A stretch of DNA of 64,000 bases from Bacteroidia bacterium (GCA_030431525.1 JAUIJC010000011.1:1-64000); one strand, 5' to 3'; shown: positions 24,609-32,807, numbered from the stretch's first letter. Numbers and translations: made by a program. Notes: generated by a model from the sequence alone, not told the origin.

Positions 24609-25442
24609 ATGGCAGAACAATCCTTGGTAAAACTTAATAATTTTCAACAGCGACTATTGGTTGGCATCGTGGGGGGGCTTTCGATGCTTTTTGGCATTGC
24701 CTTCAGCCAATGGTTCTTCCTTGCAGTCTTCTTTTTGATATGTCTTGCCTGTACGGCAGAGTTCTATAAGCTCTTGAGGTTGGCCAAGGTGGCGCGCCCT
24801 AATGTGTTGCCGGGAATGGTGCTGGGGATAGGGAACTACCTGTTGTCTGTGCTTTATGTGTTGGGCGTAGGGGACTTGAAACTGTTCCTGTTCAACTTCC
24901 CAATCATCAGCCTGTTGTTCTTCTCCGAGCTCTATCGCAAGAAGGAGCATCCCTTCGTTAATATCGCATTCACGCTTCTGGGCTTGTTTTATGTAGCCCT
25001 TCCGTTCTCCATGTTTGTCTTTTCGGCTTTCCCAAAAGGGGAATATCGTTGGCAGATGGTTGTGGGGTATTTGTTTGTGTTGTGGGCGAATGATTCGGGT
25101 GCTTATTTCTGTGGAAAGGCTTTCGGTAAGCGCAAATTGTTCGAGCGTGTGTCTCCAAATAAAACTTGGGAGGGAAGCCTTGGTGGCCTGCTGTTAGCCA
25201 TCCTTTTCGCCCTTGGATTCTCACACTTCTTCGATCAGGGAAACACCATGTTGTGGTTGTCGTTAGCTGGTATTATCGTGGTGACGGGTAGCCTTGGTGA
25301 CTTGGTAGAATCACTCTTCAAAAGGAGTATCGCCATTAAGGATTCCGGAAGTTTCATTCCAGGACACGGTGGATTCTTGGACCGATTTGATGCCTTGATT
25401 TTAAGCCTGCCATTTGTCACGGTCTTCTTGCTGATGCAATAA
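24609..25442 (+). CDS. cdsA: Phosphatidate cytidylyltransferase (CDP-diglyceride synthase)
   Basis: This 277-residue polytopic membrane enzyme makes CDP-diacylglycerol from CTP and phosphatidic acid for phospholipid synthesis. The family's signature lies in the C-terminal third: VSPNKTWEGSLGG and GDLVESLFKRSIAIKDSG, then IPGHGGFLDRFDALI with the metal-binding aspartates. About seven hydrophobic segments precede this. The start follows an intergenic repeat directly. A strong terminator follows. psd, a later enzyme of the same pathway, lies 3 kb away at 28611 and is transcribed separately. Confidence 0.95.
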   Translation: MAEQSLVKLNNFQQRLLVGIVGGLSMLFGIAFSQWFFLAVFFLICLACTAEFYKLLRLAKVARPNVLPGMVLGIGNYLLSVLYVLGVGDLKLFLFNFPIISLLFFSELYRKKEHPFVNIAFTLLGLFYVALPFSMFVFSAFPKGEYRWQMVVGYLFVLWANDSGAYFCGKAFGKRKLFERVSPNKTWEGSLGGLLLAILFALGFSHFFDQGNTMLWLSLAGIIVVTGSLGDLVESLFKRSIAIKDSGSFIPGHGGFLDRFDALILSLPFVTVFLLMQ

Positions 25443-25467
25443 GTAGGTTGAATCTGAAAATATTTGA

Positions 25468-25494
25468 GCCGTTCCATCTGGGACGGCTTTTTTT
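25468..25494 (+). terminator. Terminator of cdsA
   Basis: GCCGTTCC (25468-25475) pairs with GGGACGGC (25480-25487) with one G-T pair and a four-base loop, followed by seven T residues. Confidence 0.88.
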
Positions 25495-25680
25495 GTGCCT
25501 TTTTCAGCAACATTTAACGATTCGGGGAGTAAACAAAATAATAAGGCAAAGCGCTGTTTTAGCGGGATGGTAGAAAATTTCCTCCTGAAAGGCAGAAGGT
25601 TACAAAAGACTAATTCATTCAGTGGCAAATTGGGTTAGATTCTTGTGTAAGAAAACGCCAAGAACAAAACGAATCCGCCT

Positions 25681-26976
25681 ATGCAACGTCCCGAAGAACA
25701 CTACCGTTATCGTGAGCCGGCTCCGATCAAGGACAAGCTCAATCCATTCGATTCCATGATGTCGCGGTTTAATCTGGCGGCTGAAAAGCTTGGGCTCGAT
25801 CAAGGCGTGTACAATGTGCTGAAGAGTCCCTCCAAGCAGGTGATTGTCAGTATTCCCATCACCATGGACGATGGCACTCGAAAAGTCTTTGAAGGCTTCA
25901 GGGTGGTGCATTCCGATGTCCTTGGGCCTTCCAAGGGTGGTGTGCGCTTTGCACCTGATGTGAATATTGACGAGGTCAAGGCGCTTGCCGCATGGATGAC
26001 TTGGAAATGCGCTGTGGTGGATATCCCCTACGGTGGAGCAAAAGGTGGGATTCGTTGTGATCCAAGACAAATGTCAGCCGGCGAAATTGAGCGACTAACA
26101 CGTGCTTATACCCAGCAAATGGTGGACGTTTTTGGTCCCGATAAGGATATTCCCGCCCCTGATATGGGTACCAATGACCGCGTAATGGCATGGGTGATGG
26201 ATGAATACTCCAAGATGGTAGGCAAAACTGAGCAAGCCGTTGTCACCGGAAAACCACTTGTGTTGGGAGGATCGCTGGGCCGTGTTCAGGCGACTGGTCG
26301 AGGTGTGATGGTGGCGGCTTTGAATGCCCTAAAAAAGATTAAGCTGGATCCAGCTGATGTGACCTGTGCCATCCAAGGTTTTGGTAATGTGGGTTCCTAT
26401 GCCGCCCAACTTCTCCAAGAACATGGAGTGGAGATTTTGGGGATTAGCGATATCTCAGGAGCGTATTGGAATGACAGCGGCATCAATATCGAAGAGGCTA
26501 TCGCTTATCGAAATTCCAACCGAGGTACTTTGGAAGGGTTTTCTGGAGCAGAGGCCATTACCAATGAGGAATTACTTGCCGCCAAGGTAGATGTATTGGT
26601 GCCTGCCGCCAAGGAGGATGTTATCAATGTCCACAATGCCGATAAAATACAGGCGCGTCTGATTGTGGAGGGAGCAAATGGCCCAACTTCAGCGGATGCG
26701 GATAAAATAATTCGTGAGAAGGGAATTTTGGTGGTGCCAGATATTCTGGCGAATGCTGGTGGCGTGACGGTCTCCTATTTTGAGTGGATTCAAAACCGCC
26801 TTGGCTACAAGTGGGATTTGGAGCGTGTGAATCGACGCAGTGAGCGTATTCTTACTGAGGCCTTTGAAAAGGTGTATGAAGCCATGCGAACCCATGATGT
26901 CAGCATGCGGATTGCCTCCTACATTGTTGCCATTGATAAGGTCGCTCAGACGTATGAGTATCGTGGTGGGTATTAA
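25681..26976 (+). CDS. Glutamate dehydrogenase (Glu/Leu/Phe/Val dehydrogenase family)
   Basis: The 431-residue protein has the length of hexameric bacterial GDH. The substrate domain contains GPSKGGVRF and TWKCAVVDIPYGGAKGG, with the catalytic and substrate-binding lysines, and PAPDMGTND. The nucleotide-binding domain begins at about residue 210 with GRGVMVAALNAL and has the CAIQGFGNVGSYAA dinucleotide fold, then VEGANGPTSADAD and VVPDILANAGGVTVSYFEW. It interconverts glutamate and 2-oxoglutarate; cofactor choice is not clear. The preceding 238 bases hold only the cdsA terminator and no feature I can name. Monocistronic, with its own terminator. Confidence 0.95.
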   Translation: MQRPEEHYRYREPAPIKDKLNPFDSMMSRFNLAAEKLGLDQGVYNVLKSPSKQVIVSIPITMDDGTRKVFEGFRVVHSDVLGPSKGGVRFAPDVNIDEVKALAAWMTWKCAVVDIPYGGAKGGIRCDPRQMSAGEIERLTRAYTQQMVDVFGPDKDIPAPDMGTNDRVMAWVMDEYSKMVGKTEQAVVTGKPLVLGGSLGRVQATGRGVMVAALNALKKIKLDPADVTCAIQGFGNVGSYAAQLLQEHGVEILGISDISGAYWNDSGINIEEAIAYRNSNRGTLEGFSGAEAITNEELLAAKVDVLVPAAKEDVINVHNADKIQARLIVEGANGPTSADADKIIREKGILVVPDILANAGGVTVSYFEWIQNRLGYKWDLERVNRRSERILTEAFEKVYEAMRTHDVSMRIASYIVAIDKVAQTYEYRGGY

Positions 26977-26998
26977 GAAAGAAAAGGAATAGGATGCG

Positions 26999-27039
26999 AA
27001 ATCCCCCTTGTCAAACGGTTTGGCAAGGGGGATTTTTTT
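26999..27039 (+). terminator. Terminator of the glutamate dehydrogenase gene
   Basis: A 12-bp perfect stem (AAATCCCCCTTG, 26999-27010, with 27024-27035) ends in a T run. The A run on the other side lets it act in both directions, so it may also end the minus-strand genes downstream. Confidence 0.9.
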
Positions 27040-27049
27040 GTCAATTGTA

Positions 27050-27235
27050 TCACCCAAGGTTCTCAGCATAGGCCTTGAAGTTGCTGAGAATGGCTTGCCA
27101 ACCTTGGCGCTGTAGCTCAAATGGGTTCATGTTTTCTGGTTCAAAAGATTCAACCACCTTGGTTTTGTCCCCGAGGTCTTCAAAAGTTACCTTCGTTTTT
27201 CTTCCATCTTCTAGAACTGTTACTAACTTATTCAA
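27050..27235 (-). pseudogene. C-terminal remnant of an AHSA1/SRPBCC-family protein
   Basis: The 61 codons encode GRKTKVTFEDLGDKTKVVES, then FEPENMNPFELQRQGWQAIL and SNFKAYAE, the exact C-terminal end of Bacteroidota AHSA1-type SRPBCC proteins, whose usual length is about 140-145 residues. The N-terminal 80 or so residues, including the start of the START-like fold, are missing. In their place, directly abutting, is the end of the HExxH gene, whose stop overlaps the first codons of this fragment by eight bases. The fragment has an ATG and could still be translated, but it cannot form a complete fold. It looks like a gene cut by insertion or recombination. Confidence 0.7.
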
Positions 27236-27884
27236 AGCTTTCAGTCATCCTGTTCGACCAGTAGACAGCATAGTTGTTCGCAAAATTCTCAGCTTTGGTT
27301 TTATGGGTAACACTCCAGAATCGTTGATAATAACTTTCTAGATGGTGACCAATTTCATGTAGGAGCAGGTTTTCCAGATAGTACTTTTTCACCTTATCCT
27401 CTGTCCATTTGAGGTGCCATCCAGATTTGTCATGTTGCAGGTCAGTGGTGTATGGGGCGTATTCCTTTAGTTTCTTTTGGGAAGGTTTTTTGTGTCCAAA
27501 GTTCATTTTTAGATCCATAGGGAATGGATAGAGAATGATAAGGTTGACCTTGCTTCCACAAATGAAACAGCCTTGCAAGGTGTTGCCTTTTACAAAATCC
27601 GTTTTTCGGAATTTTCTTAGCCAAATATGAGTTAGCCCTTCGGTGTGTTCCTGGGGAAGTTGCCTGAGAGTGGTCTTGATTTCCTCAATGGTTACAGGAA
27701 AGAAAAAGTCTCTGGATGGGTTGTCAACCATAAAAATAGGGGTCTCTTGATCCTCTGTTGGAGGAAGGAAATCATGTTGCCGATTAAAGATATTGTCTGT
27801 TAGTTTTGGCCAACGCCTTCCCCCTTTGACATCACCAAATTTTCGGCTTTTTTTCCAAGCAGTTTCTTTTCTAGATCTCATCAT
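27228..27884 (-). CDS. HExxH-motif protein, putative metallopeptidase of unknown family
   Basis: This 218-residue basic protein lacks a signal peptide. The HExxH zinc motif is at H176-E177-x-x-H180 in LLLHEIGHHLE. A downstream AENFANNYA segment may supply the third ligand. FICGSKVNLIILYPFP and a GWHLKWTEDKVKKYYLENL stretch precede it. The layout resembles small cytoplasmic proteins with a C-terminal HEIGH helix that sit in Bacteroidota accessory regions, but I cannot name the family. It runs into the AHSA1 remnant, so this gene may have arrived with the event that truncated it. Confidence 0.65.
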   Translation of the reverse strand: MMRSRKETAWKKSRKFGDVKGGRRWPKLTDNIFNRQHDFLPPTEDQETPIFMVDNPSRDFFFPVTIEEIKTTLRQLPQEHTEGLTHIWLRKFRKTDFVKGNTLQGCFICGSKVNLIILYPFPMDLKMNFGHKKPSQKKLKEYAPYTTDLQHDKSGWHLKWTEDKVKKYYLENLLLHEIGHHLESYYQRFWSVTHKTKAENFANNYAVYWSNRMTESFE

Positions 27885-27968
27885 ATATGAACATGACTCT
27901 TGGCTCTGCTATTTTGGGATAGTTTCCCAACTTTAGAGCCTTAGGGAAGTGTCAAAAGAAATTAATCC

Positions 27969-28496
27969 ATGCGCAAAATCAAACTCTACATCGCCGTCAG
28001 CCTCGATGGCAAAATCGCCAAGCCAGACGGAAGCGTGAATTGGTTACACGAATTGCCAGTGCCTGAAGGAGAGGATTATGGTTATTCAAGCCTAATGGAG
28101 AGTGTGGACACCACGCTGATGGGGCATTCCACCTACAAGCAAATCATCGGTTTTGATATTCCTTTTCCTTATCAGGATAAGACGAATTATGTGTTCAGTC
28201 GGAGTCCACAGCCAGAGGCCGAGTTTGTGGAGTTTGTTTCGGAGAATGTGGAGGGCTTTGTCCAAAAATTGAAGGAACAGGAGGGCAAGGACATCTGGTT
28301 GATTGGTGGCGGACAGTTGAACACCACATTGTTCAATGCTGATTTAGTGGATGAAATCCTGATTTATGTGATGCCGATTGTATTGGGAGAGGGTATTTCG
28401 CTGTTTGGGGATTTCCCGAAGGAAAAGGTGTTGAAGTTGGAGGAAACGAAGAGTTATTCGTCCAGTGTGGTGATGATGCGCTACACGATGGAATAG
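27969..28496 (+). CDS. Dihydrofolate reductase-like protein (RibD C-terminal domain)
   Basis: The 175-residue protein starts KIKLYIAVSLDGKIAKPDGS, the typical opening of the DHFR-like RibD_C family. It continues with TTLMGHSTYKQI, NYVFSRSP, KDIWLIGGGQLNTTLFNADL and DEILIYVMPIVLGEGISLFG. These NADPH-dependent reductases include YwjB and YyaP-type proteins whose physiological substrate is mostly unknown; it is not the essential FolA enzyme. It ends 114 bases before psd. Confidence 0.85.
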   Translation: MRKIKLYIAVSLDGKIAKPDGSVNWLHELPVPEGEDYGYSSLMESVDTTLMGHSTYKQIIGFDIPFPYQDKTNYVFSRSPQPEAEFVEFVSENVEGFVQKLKEQEGKDIWLIGGGQLNTTLFNADLVDEILIYVMPIVLGEGISLFGDFPKEKVLKLEETKSYSSSVVMMRYTME

Positions 28497-28551
28497 GGGT
28501 TAACAGTTTATTTACTTTGGTTGGGATAGGCTAATCCGTGAAAAGCTTCGT

Positions 28552-28559
28552 ATCTTTGC
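28552..28559 (+). promoter_or_regulatory. Bacteroidota -7 promoter box for psd
   Basis: TATCTTTG followed by C is a perfect TAnnTTTG box, 51 bases before the psd start. The best TTG elements upstream are 27 bases away or more, farther than usual, so the -33 region is weak. Confidence 0.65.
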
Positions 28560-28610
28560 CAAAATTTCTCTTTTTGGGAAACTTTTTGATTTACAGAAGG
28601 TTATTAAGAT

Positions 28611-29270
28611 ATGACGATTCATAGGGAAGGGCATCGAATGCTGATTTGGACCTTGGCAATGGTGATTGCGGTCATTTACGGAGCAAATTTGTATTTGTCT
28701 CATTTGCCATGGGTATCCTACACATTGATGGGCGCATCATTGGTGGTGTTTGTTACCATCTTGCAGTTCTTCAGGAACCCAAGCCGTGCCATTGAGGTGG
28801 GTGCGAAAAAAATTATTGCCCCAGCCGACGGTAAGGTGGTAGTGATTGAAGAGGTGGAGGAGCCAGAGTATTTCCACGGCAAGCGCAAGCAGGTTTCCAT
28901 CTTCATGTCACCGATCAATGTTCATATCAACCGTAGCCCAATCAAGGGCTTGGTGAAATATTTCAAGTATCACCCAGGCAAGTATTTGGTGGCTTGGCAC
29001 CCAAAGGCCAGTACGGAGAATGAACGTACGACCATGGTGTTGGAAACTGAATGTGGTCAGGAGGTGTTGGTACGCCAGATTGCCGGAGCATTGGCTAAGC
29101 GTATCAAATGGTATGTGAATGAGAATGACCGTTTGGATCAGGGCGAAGAATTCGGCTTTATTAAGTTCGGATCACGTGTTGACCTATTCTTGCCATTGGA
29201 CGCTAAGGTTTGCGTTGAGATGGACCAGAAATCACGTGGCGGTCAGACCGTAGTTGCAGAATTGGCCTAA
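28611..29270 (+). CDS. psd: Phosphatidylserine decarboxylase proenzyme
   Basis: The 219-residue protein is of the short (archaetidylserine/PSD-B type III) class. It has two N-terminal hydrophobic segments, then KIIAPADGKVVVIEEV, FMSPINVHINRSPIKG and YLVAWHPKAS. The self-cleavage site is FGSR with Gly187-Ser188, where the serine becomes the pyruvoyl group. The product is phosphatidylethanolamine. It has its own promoter and terminator. pssA, which normally makes the substrate, is not adjacent. Confidence 0.95.
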   Translation: MTIHREGHRMLIWTLAMVIAVIYGANLYLSHLPWVSYTLMGASLVVFVTILQFFRNPSRAIEVGAKKIIAPADGKVVVIEEVEEPEYFHGKRKQVSIFMSPINVHINRSPIKGLVKYFKYHPGKYLVAWHPKASTENERTTMVLETECGQEVLVRQIAGALAKRIKWYVNENDRLDQGEEFGFIKFGSRVDLFLPLDAKVCVEMDQKSRGGQTVVAELA

Positions 29271-29295
29271 TCAGGTTTAGTAGCAATAATTTTCA

Positions 29296-29333
29296 AAAAG
29301 GGCTGTCCCATTTCAATGGGATGGCCCTTTTTT
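29296..29333 (+). terminator. Bidirectional terminator between psd and the 29332 gene
   Basis: AAAAGGGCTGTCCCATT pairs with AATGGGATGGCCCTTTT around a tiny loop, with one mismatch and T runs on both strands. It serves psd on the plus strand and the convergent small gene, whose stop lies in its right flank. Confidence 0.88.
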
Positions 29334-29748
29334 AATGGCTTTTCCAGTTAATGAGCTGGATGTGGTGGGTTTCAATAAAACCGTAGAAGCCAGCCTTGTC
29401 CTCCTTGTGTGATTTTTCAAGGGCGCGTAGGTGGTTCCTCAGGCTAATGTGCTGGTTGATAGGAAACACTTTGGAGCTTTCATCTTTCAGCACCTTCAGG
29501 ATTTCAGTTTCCTCTTCCCTTATATTTTTGATCATCCCTTCCACTTCCTGCTTCCGTTGGATAAAACAACTTAGGTATTCGTCGATGATGCGTAGGTCGG
29601 CGCCTTGAAGAATTTCTCTTGGGAGGATTTCAATAAGTCGAATCAAAAAACCCAGTTCGTCCTTCAGAAAGTTGATTTGGCTCATCCATTGGTTATGATC
29701 CTGATGGATGTTTTCCATGCTGCTGTACTCTTTTCTCAGGGGTGCCAT
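29332..29748 (-). CDS. Coiled-coil protein of unknown function downstream of two UspA genes
   Basis: The 138-residue product is entirely helical and charged (MSQINFLKDELGFLIRLIEI, KQEVEGMIKNIREEETEIL), with no signal peptide. It starts 24 bases after the UspA gene at 29773 ends, so it is likely the third cistron of that unit. No family is recognised. A role in the stress response alongside the Usp proteins is inference from the context only. Confidence 0.65.
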   Translation of the reverse strand: MAPLRKEYSSMENIHQDHNQWMSQINFLKDELGFLIRLIEILPREILQGADLRIIDEYLSCFIQRKQEVEGMIKNIREEETEILKVLKDESSKVFPINQHISLRNHLRALEKSHKEDKAGFYGFIETHHIQLINWKSH

Positions 29749-29772
29749 GATTTTTCAAAATAGTCTAATCGT

Positions 29773-30561
29773 TTAACGAGCAACGCAAAAGGAAAGTATG
29801 GGTTTATGCGCCCGATGAATGACTTCCAACGAGGTGGTGCCCAAGATTTTTTGGAGCTTGGTATGCTTGTGTGTGAGAAGGGTGATCAGTCCAATGTTAT
29901 TTTGGGAAGCAAACTCGATGATACCGCTCTCGACATCGCGGGCATTCCAATAGTTGAAGGTGTAATTGGCGATGTTGTGCTTTTTGACCATACGGCTGAG
30001 TTCCTCCTTTGCCTGAAGGTTGGTGTAGAAATCCGTGATGGTGCTCACCTTGAGGAGGTGAAGCGTGCTGCCCCATAAATTCACCCATGGGCTCAACTGG
30101 GTTAGCGCTTCCACCAATCCAGGCTCTTTGGTGACAGGCAGCAAGATGTCCTGAAAATTGTGTTCAGAATCCTCTCGGTGGGTGATGATGACTGGGCAGG
30201 AGCTGTTTTCCACCACCCAATCGCTTTGCGAGTGTTGGATGAGGCTGCTCCAGCCGCGAATCTCTTGGTCTGCCATCACGATAAGGTCGGGTTGCCACTT
30301 TTCGAAAGCCTTTTCAAGAATCTGCTCAGGTTTCCCCACCTGCAAGCTGAAGTTGAAGCGCTCACGGTGAGGCACCTCATGGAGGCCCGAAAGTACGTCC
30401 TTGCGGAGTTCCTCCACCAGTTCCTGTTCATTCGCCCGATCTTGGTGCTCGATATGAAGCACCTGTAGGAAGGCCTCTGAGTTCTGCTCAAAGAGCTTAA
30501 AGGCCATTTTCAGGGCATTTTTTGAAGCGATATCAACGTCAATGGGAACAAGAATCTTCAT
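29773..30561 (-). CDS. Tandem-domain universal stress protein (UspA family)
   Basis: The 262-residue protein has two Usp domains. The first begins MKILVPIDVDIASKNALKMA and ends with WQPDLIVMADQEIRGWSSLI and SCPVIITHRE. The second begins FQDILLPVTKEPG and ends LITLLTHKHTKLQKILGTTS. The canonical G-x2-G-x9-G-[ST] ATP loop is not well formed in either half, so nucleotide binding is doubtful. It lies six bases after the next Usp gene and forms one operon with it. Confidence 0.88.
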   Translation of the reverse strand: MKILVPIDVDIASKNALKMAFKLFEQNSEAFLQVLHIEHQDRANEQELVEELRKDVLSGLHEVPHRERFNFSLQVGKPEQILEKAFEKWQPDLIVMADQEIRGWSSLIQHSQSDWVVENSSCPVIITHREDSEHNFQDILLPVTKEPGLVEALTQLSPWVNLWGSTLHLLKVSTITDFYTNLQAKEELSRMVKKHNIANYTFNYWNARDVESGIIEFASQNNIGLITLLTHKHTKLQKILGTTSLEVIHRAHKPILSFCVAR

Positions 30562-30567
30562 GGAGGC

Positions 30568-31401
30568 TTAGAGTTTAAAGGTCAGAATAGGCGTGCTGAT
30601 GTGGTTGACCAAGCTTTCGGTGATGCTGCCCAAAAAGAAATGGCTCAGTCCTGTGCGTCCGTGCGTTCCGATGACCACCATGTCAGCATGGATTTCCTCG
30701 ATGAACTGTTGTAGCCCCTGCTCAAAGTTTTCATGGTTGTATTGCGTGCAGGTGAAATTCTTGAGCTTGTGCCTGTCGGCAAAGGCCTTCATGTGTTTGA
30801 TCACTTCCTTGGAGGACTGAAATTCATAAGGCGTGTTGATGCGCGCCAAATGGATGGTGGCGTTGAAGAGCTCCAGCAAGTCAATGATTTTTGAAAGGTG
30901 GTCGCTTTCGATTTCCTCAAAGGTGGAAGTGTAGGCCACGGTTTCAATCTTGAAGTGTTTGCACTCCTTGTTGATCACCAATACGGGGCAGGCGGCCCTG
31001 CGGACGACCTTTTCGGCCTGCGAGCCAATAAATAATTCCTCAAGCCCAGAACTGCCTTTGGTGCCCATAATGATGAAGGTCGTATCCTCCTTGGATTTTT
31101 GGACAATCAGTTCGTTGGGCGTCCCAATATCCGTTCTGGTGATGATGGATAGTCCCTTTTCTTTAGCCTGATTACCCCATTGGGATAGCTTCTCCGTGGC
31201 TTCCTGCTTTTGCATTTCGAGAAGCTCTTGGATGGAGGAAATGTATTCGCCGTAGCCGTAGGCGCCAGCCAGCTGGCCGGGGAACTCCACCACATGGAAG
31301 AGCTCCAGTCTGGCGCCCGTTTTCTCGGCGATTTGGAGGGCGACGTCAAAGGCGTTTTCAGCCTCGGTGGAGAAGTCCGTTGGTACCAGAATGGTCTGCA
31401 T
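30568..31401 (-). CDS. Tandem-domain universal stress protein (UspA family)
   Basis: This 277-residue protein begins MQTILVPTDFSTEAENAFDV. It has two Usp domains, each ending with an ATP-loop-like segment: MGTKGSSGLEELFIGSQAE in the first and IGTHGRTGLSHFFLGSITE in the second. Both match the G-x2-G-x9-G-[ST] pattern and are followed by CPVLVINKE and TPILTFKL respectively. It is therefore the better candidate for ATP binding of the two neighbours. First gene of the usp-usp-coiled-coil unit. The family acts in survival of starvation and other stress. Confidence 0.9.
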   Translation of the reverse strand: MQTILVPTDFSTEAENAFDVALQIAEKTGARLELFHVVEFPGQLAGAYGYGEYISSIQELLEMQKQEATEKLSQWGNQAKEKGLSIITRTDIGTPNELIVQKSKEDTTFIIMGTKGSSGLEELFIGSQAEKVVRRAACPVLVINKECKHFKIETVAYTSTFEEIESDHLSKIIDLLELFNATIHLARINTPYEFQSSKEVIKHMKAFADRHKLKNFTCTQYNHENFEQGLQQFIEEIHADMVVIGTHGRTGLSHFFLGSITESLVNHISTPILTFKL

Positions 31402-31447
31402 GGCTTTGGCGTATGTTTTCGTAAGGGAAACGACGCCGGCCTTCAGC

Positions 31448-31479
31448 TTGGTACAATGAGTTTATTTTTTTGACCTTTG
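31448..31479 (+). promoter_or_regulatory. Possible promoter for the small membrane protein gene
   Basis: GACCTTTG (31472-31479) is one base off the TAnnTTTG box, with TTG at 31448-31450 spaced 21 bases upstream. It points at the 31503 gene. Confidence 0.35.
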
Positions 31480-31502
31480 TGGGAAAACAGCGCTAAACAA
31501 TC

Positions 31503-31655
31503 ATGAATAGCCAACAGAAAAAGAAATTGGGTGTAGTGGCCGTGTTTTTGGCCATTGTGGTGGGTATTGCCGTGGATATGTGTCGAAGAACTGATCCACC
31601 TGGAAGTAGAGGTAAGTTTGAAGAAAAAATAAAGGAGAAGTATCGGGTGAAGTAG
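31503..31655 (+). CDS. Single-pass small membrane protein (50 residues)
   Basis: The 50-codon frame begins MNSQQKKKLGVVAVF and continues through a hydrophobic helix (LAIVVGIAVDM) to a polar, basic tail ending in KEKYRVK. A possible promoter lies 24 bases upstream. The TAG stop codon is inside the repeat at 31652-31678, so insertion of that repeat may have set its C-terminus. No family is recognised. Divergent from the UspA unit. Confidence 0.5.
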   Translation: MNSQQKKKLGVVAVFLAIVVGIAVDMCRRTDPPGSRGKFEEKIKEKYRVK

Positions 31656-31678
31656 AGACAAGGCATTGCCTTGTCTTC
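31652..31678. repeat. GACAAGGCANTGCCTTGTC palindrome, copy 1
   Basis: GTAGAGACAAGGCATTGCC and its complement form a nearly perfect palindrome. Copies lie at 34993-35018 and 46243-46268. The remaining bases to 31728 hold a second small hairpin (GCCTCTAAAAAAGAGGC) and no gene. Confidence 0.9.
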
Positions 31679-31728
31679 GATCTTGTTAGGCCTGAATAGT
31701 AGAGCCTCTAAAAAAGAGGCTTAGGGGG

Positions 31729-32121
31729 TTATAATTCGATGATTTTATAATCAGAAAAATCTTCGTCCATAATCCTTTCAGACAGATTAGAGATTTCATC
31801 CGATTCTAAATCGAAACTCCCCCAGTCTAAATCCATAAGTTCATCTGGCCAAGAAAAATAGTGTTTGGTTACATAATGCTTTAAATCAGCACTGTAGGCA
31901 ATTTTTGAAGTAACTCGAAAGGTTTGGTTACTGTCTATCATTGCTCCGCAACCACATATACAGGTTGTTTGGTCTAATAAGACAACCCCGTATGTTGGCT
32001 TGTCTATTTTTTGTTTAACCTCAATTGCAGAGCTTCGTTTTTGATTGGCGCATTTTAATACAAACTCATCTGAAATGGAATATATCTTTTTCAGCTCTTC
32101 ACTAAGGATAATTCTTTTCAT
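31729..32121 (-). CDS. Orphan acidic protein of the repeat-separated island
   Basis: This 130-residue protein has no signal peptide and an acidic C-terminus (DLDWGSFDLESDEISNLSE). TTCICGCGAMIDS holds three closely spaced cysteines that could bind metal. No family is recognised. The gene is richer in A and T than its neighbours outside the island, as are the next two. It is bounded upstream by copy C of the bipartite repeat. It could be a small accessory or immunity-type protein, but nothing in the sequence proves that. Confidence 0.7.
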   Translation of the reverse strand: MKRIILSEELKKIYSISDEFVLKCANQKRSSAIEVKQKIDKPTYGVVLLDQTTCICGCGAMIDSNQTFRVTSKIAYSADLKHYVTKHYFSWPDELMDLDWGSFDLESDEISNLSERIMDEDFSDYKIIEL

Positions 32122-32171
32122 GAGTTTTTGAGGGGTTAAAAATTGTTCAATGATTTATCGATATCAGAGAA

Positions 32172-32238
32172 GACTGTAGAAGCACTTTAGAAAAAGCACC
32201 CGATTAAGTTGGGCTATTACCTGCTTGAAATGCATGCC
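32172..32238. repeat. Island repeat, copy C (partial, one arm)
   Basis: CTTTAGAAAAAGC (32185-32197) is identical to the core of copy A at 32788-32800, and flanking bases align on both sides, including GGGCT and the AAATG.TGC end. Only the right-hand arm is recognisable. It lies between the orphan genes at 31729 and 32248. Confidence 0.75.
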
Positions 32239-32247
32239 AGTAAAGTG

Positions 32248-32631
32248 TTATTTAATTCTTCTTGATTTATAGCCAAACCCAGTTAAGTCACCTCTTCTGG
32301 AATCAAAAAAAATGAGGTTTTTGTTTTTATCTATTTCGAAATAGTATTCGGTTCCATCTGGGTCACTACCACATATGTACTTGTCTGATTGTTTTTTCAC
32401 ATCAAAAACGATAGCGCCACTGCTATCGTTTATTATTCTCGTCACAAGAAAATCTTGCCCGTTTTGATATAGGTGGAATCTGTGGTTTACTAATTCTGGT
32501 TGTTCTACCTCCCAAATTCCCAGGCAGTTATATGTGTCATCGCGCTCTTCTTTTATTAGGTCGCTACAAGAGAAAATTCCAAAAATAAAAAATGCCAGAA
32601 TTGACAATACGAGGGGTTTAGTGTTTTTCAT
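32248..32631 (-). CDS. Orphan small lipoprotein of the repeat-separated island
   Basis: This 127-residue product has a lipoprotein signal peptide (FFIFGIFSC, cysteine 22) followed by a compact domain with YNCLGIWEVEQPELVNHRF, FLVTRIINDSSGAIVFDVKK and EYYFEIDKNKNLIFFDSR. It has the look of a small beta-rich lipocalin-like or META-type domain, but no family can be named. It is on the same strand as the other two island genes and is bounded by repeat copies A and C. Confidence 0.72.
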   Translation of the reverse strand: MKNTKPLVLSILAFFIFGIFSCSDLIKEERDDTYNCLGIWEVEQPELVNHRFHLYQNGQDFLVTRIINDSSGAIVFDVKKQSDKYICGSDPDGTEYYFEIDKNKNLIFFDSRRGDLTGFGYKSRRIK

Positions 32632-32685
32632 AAGACAATTGATTGGGTTATTACAATAAGGTATTTTCTGGTTACCCTGTTACTC

Positions 32686-32807
32686 CTCGAGCGCATTCCC
32701 TAATGCGTTCGAAACCGTCCATTACATTTTTAATGTCCAAAGAATCTTTTGCCTACGCATTGCAAATGCTAAAAACAGTTTCGGACGCTTTAGAAAAAGC
32801 GCCCGAG
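32686..32807. repeat. Island repeat, copy A (complete bipartite inverted repeat)
   Basis: Left arm 32686-32718 (CTCGAGCGCATTCC... ending TTCGAAACCGT) matches the reverse complement of right arm 32775-32807 at 26 of 33 positions. Each arm also folds on itself (GCGCATT/AATGCG; CGCTTT/AAAGCG). The 284-base gap between orphan genes holds nothing else apart from flanking bases also shared with copy C. Confidence 0.85.

Noticed and set aside
24609-29270. cdsA and psd as one phospholipid operon
   Set aside because: Terminators after cdsA and before psd, several unrelated genes and a separate psd promoter lie between them.
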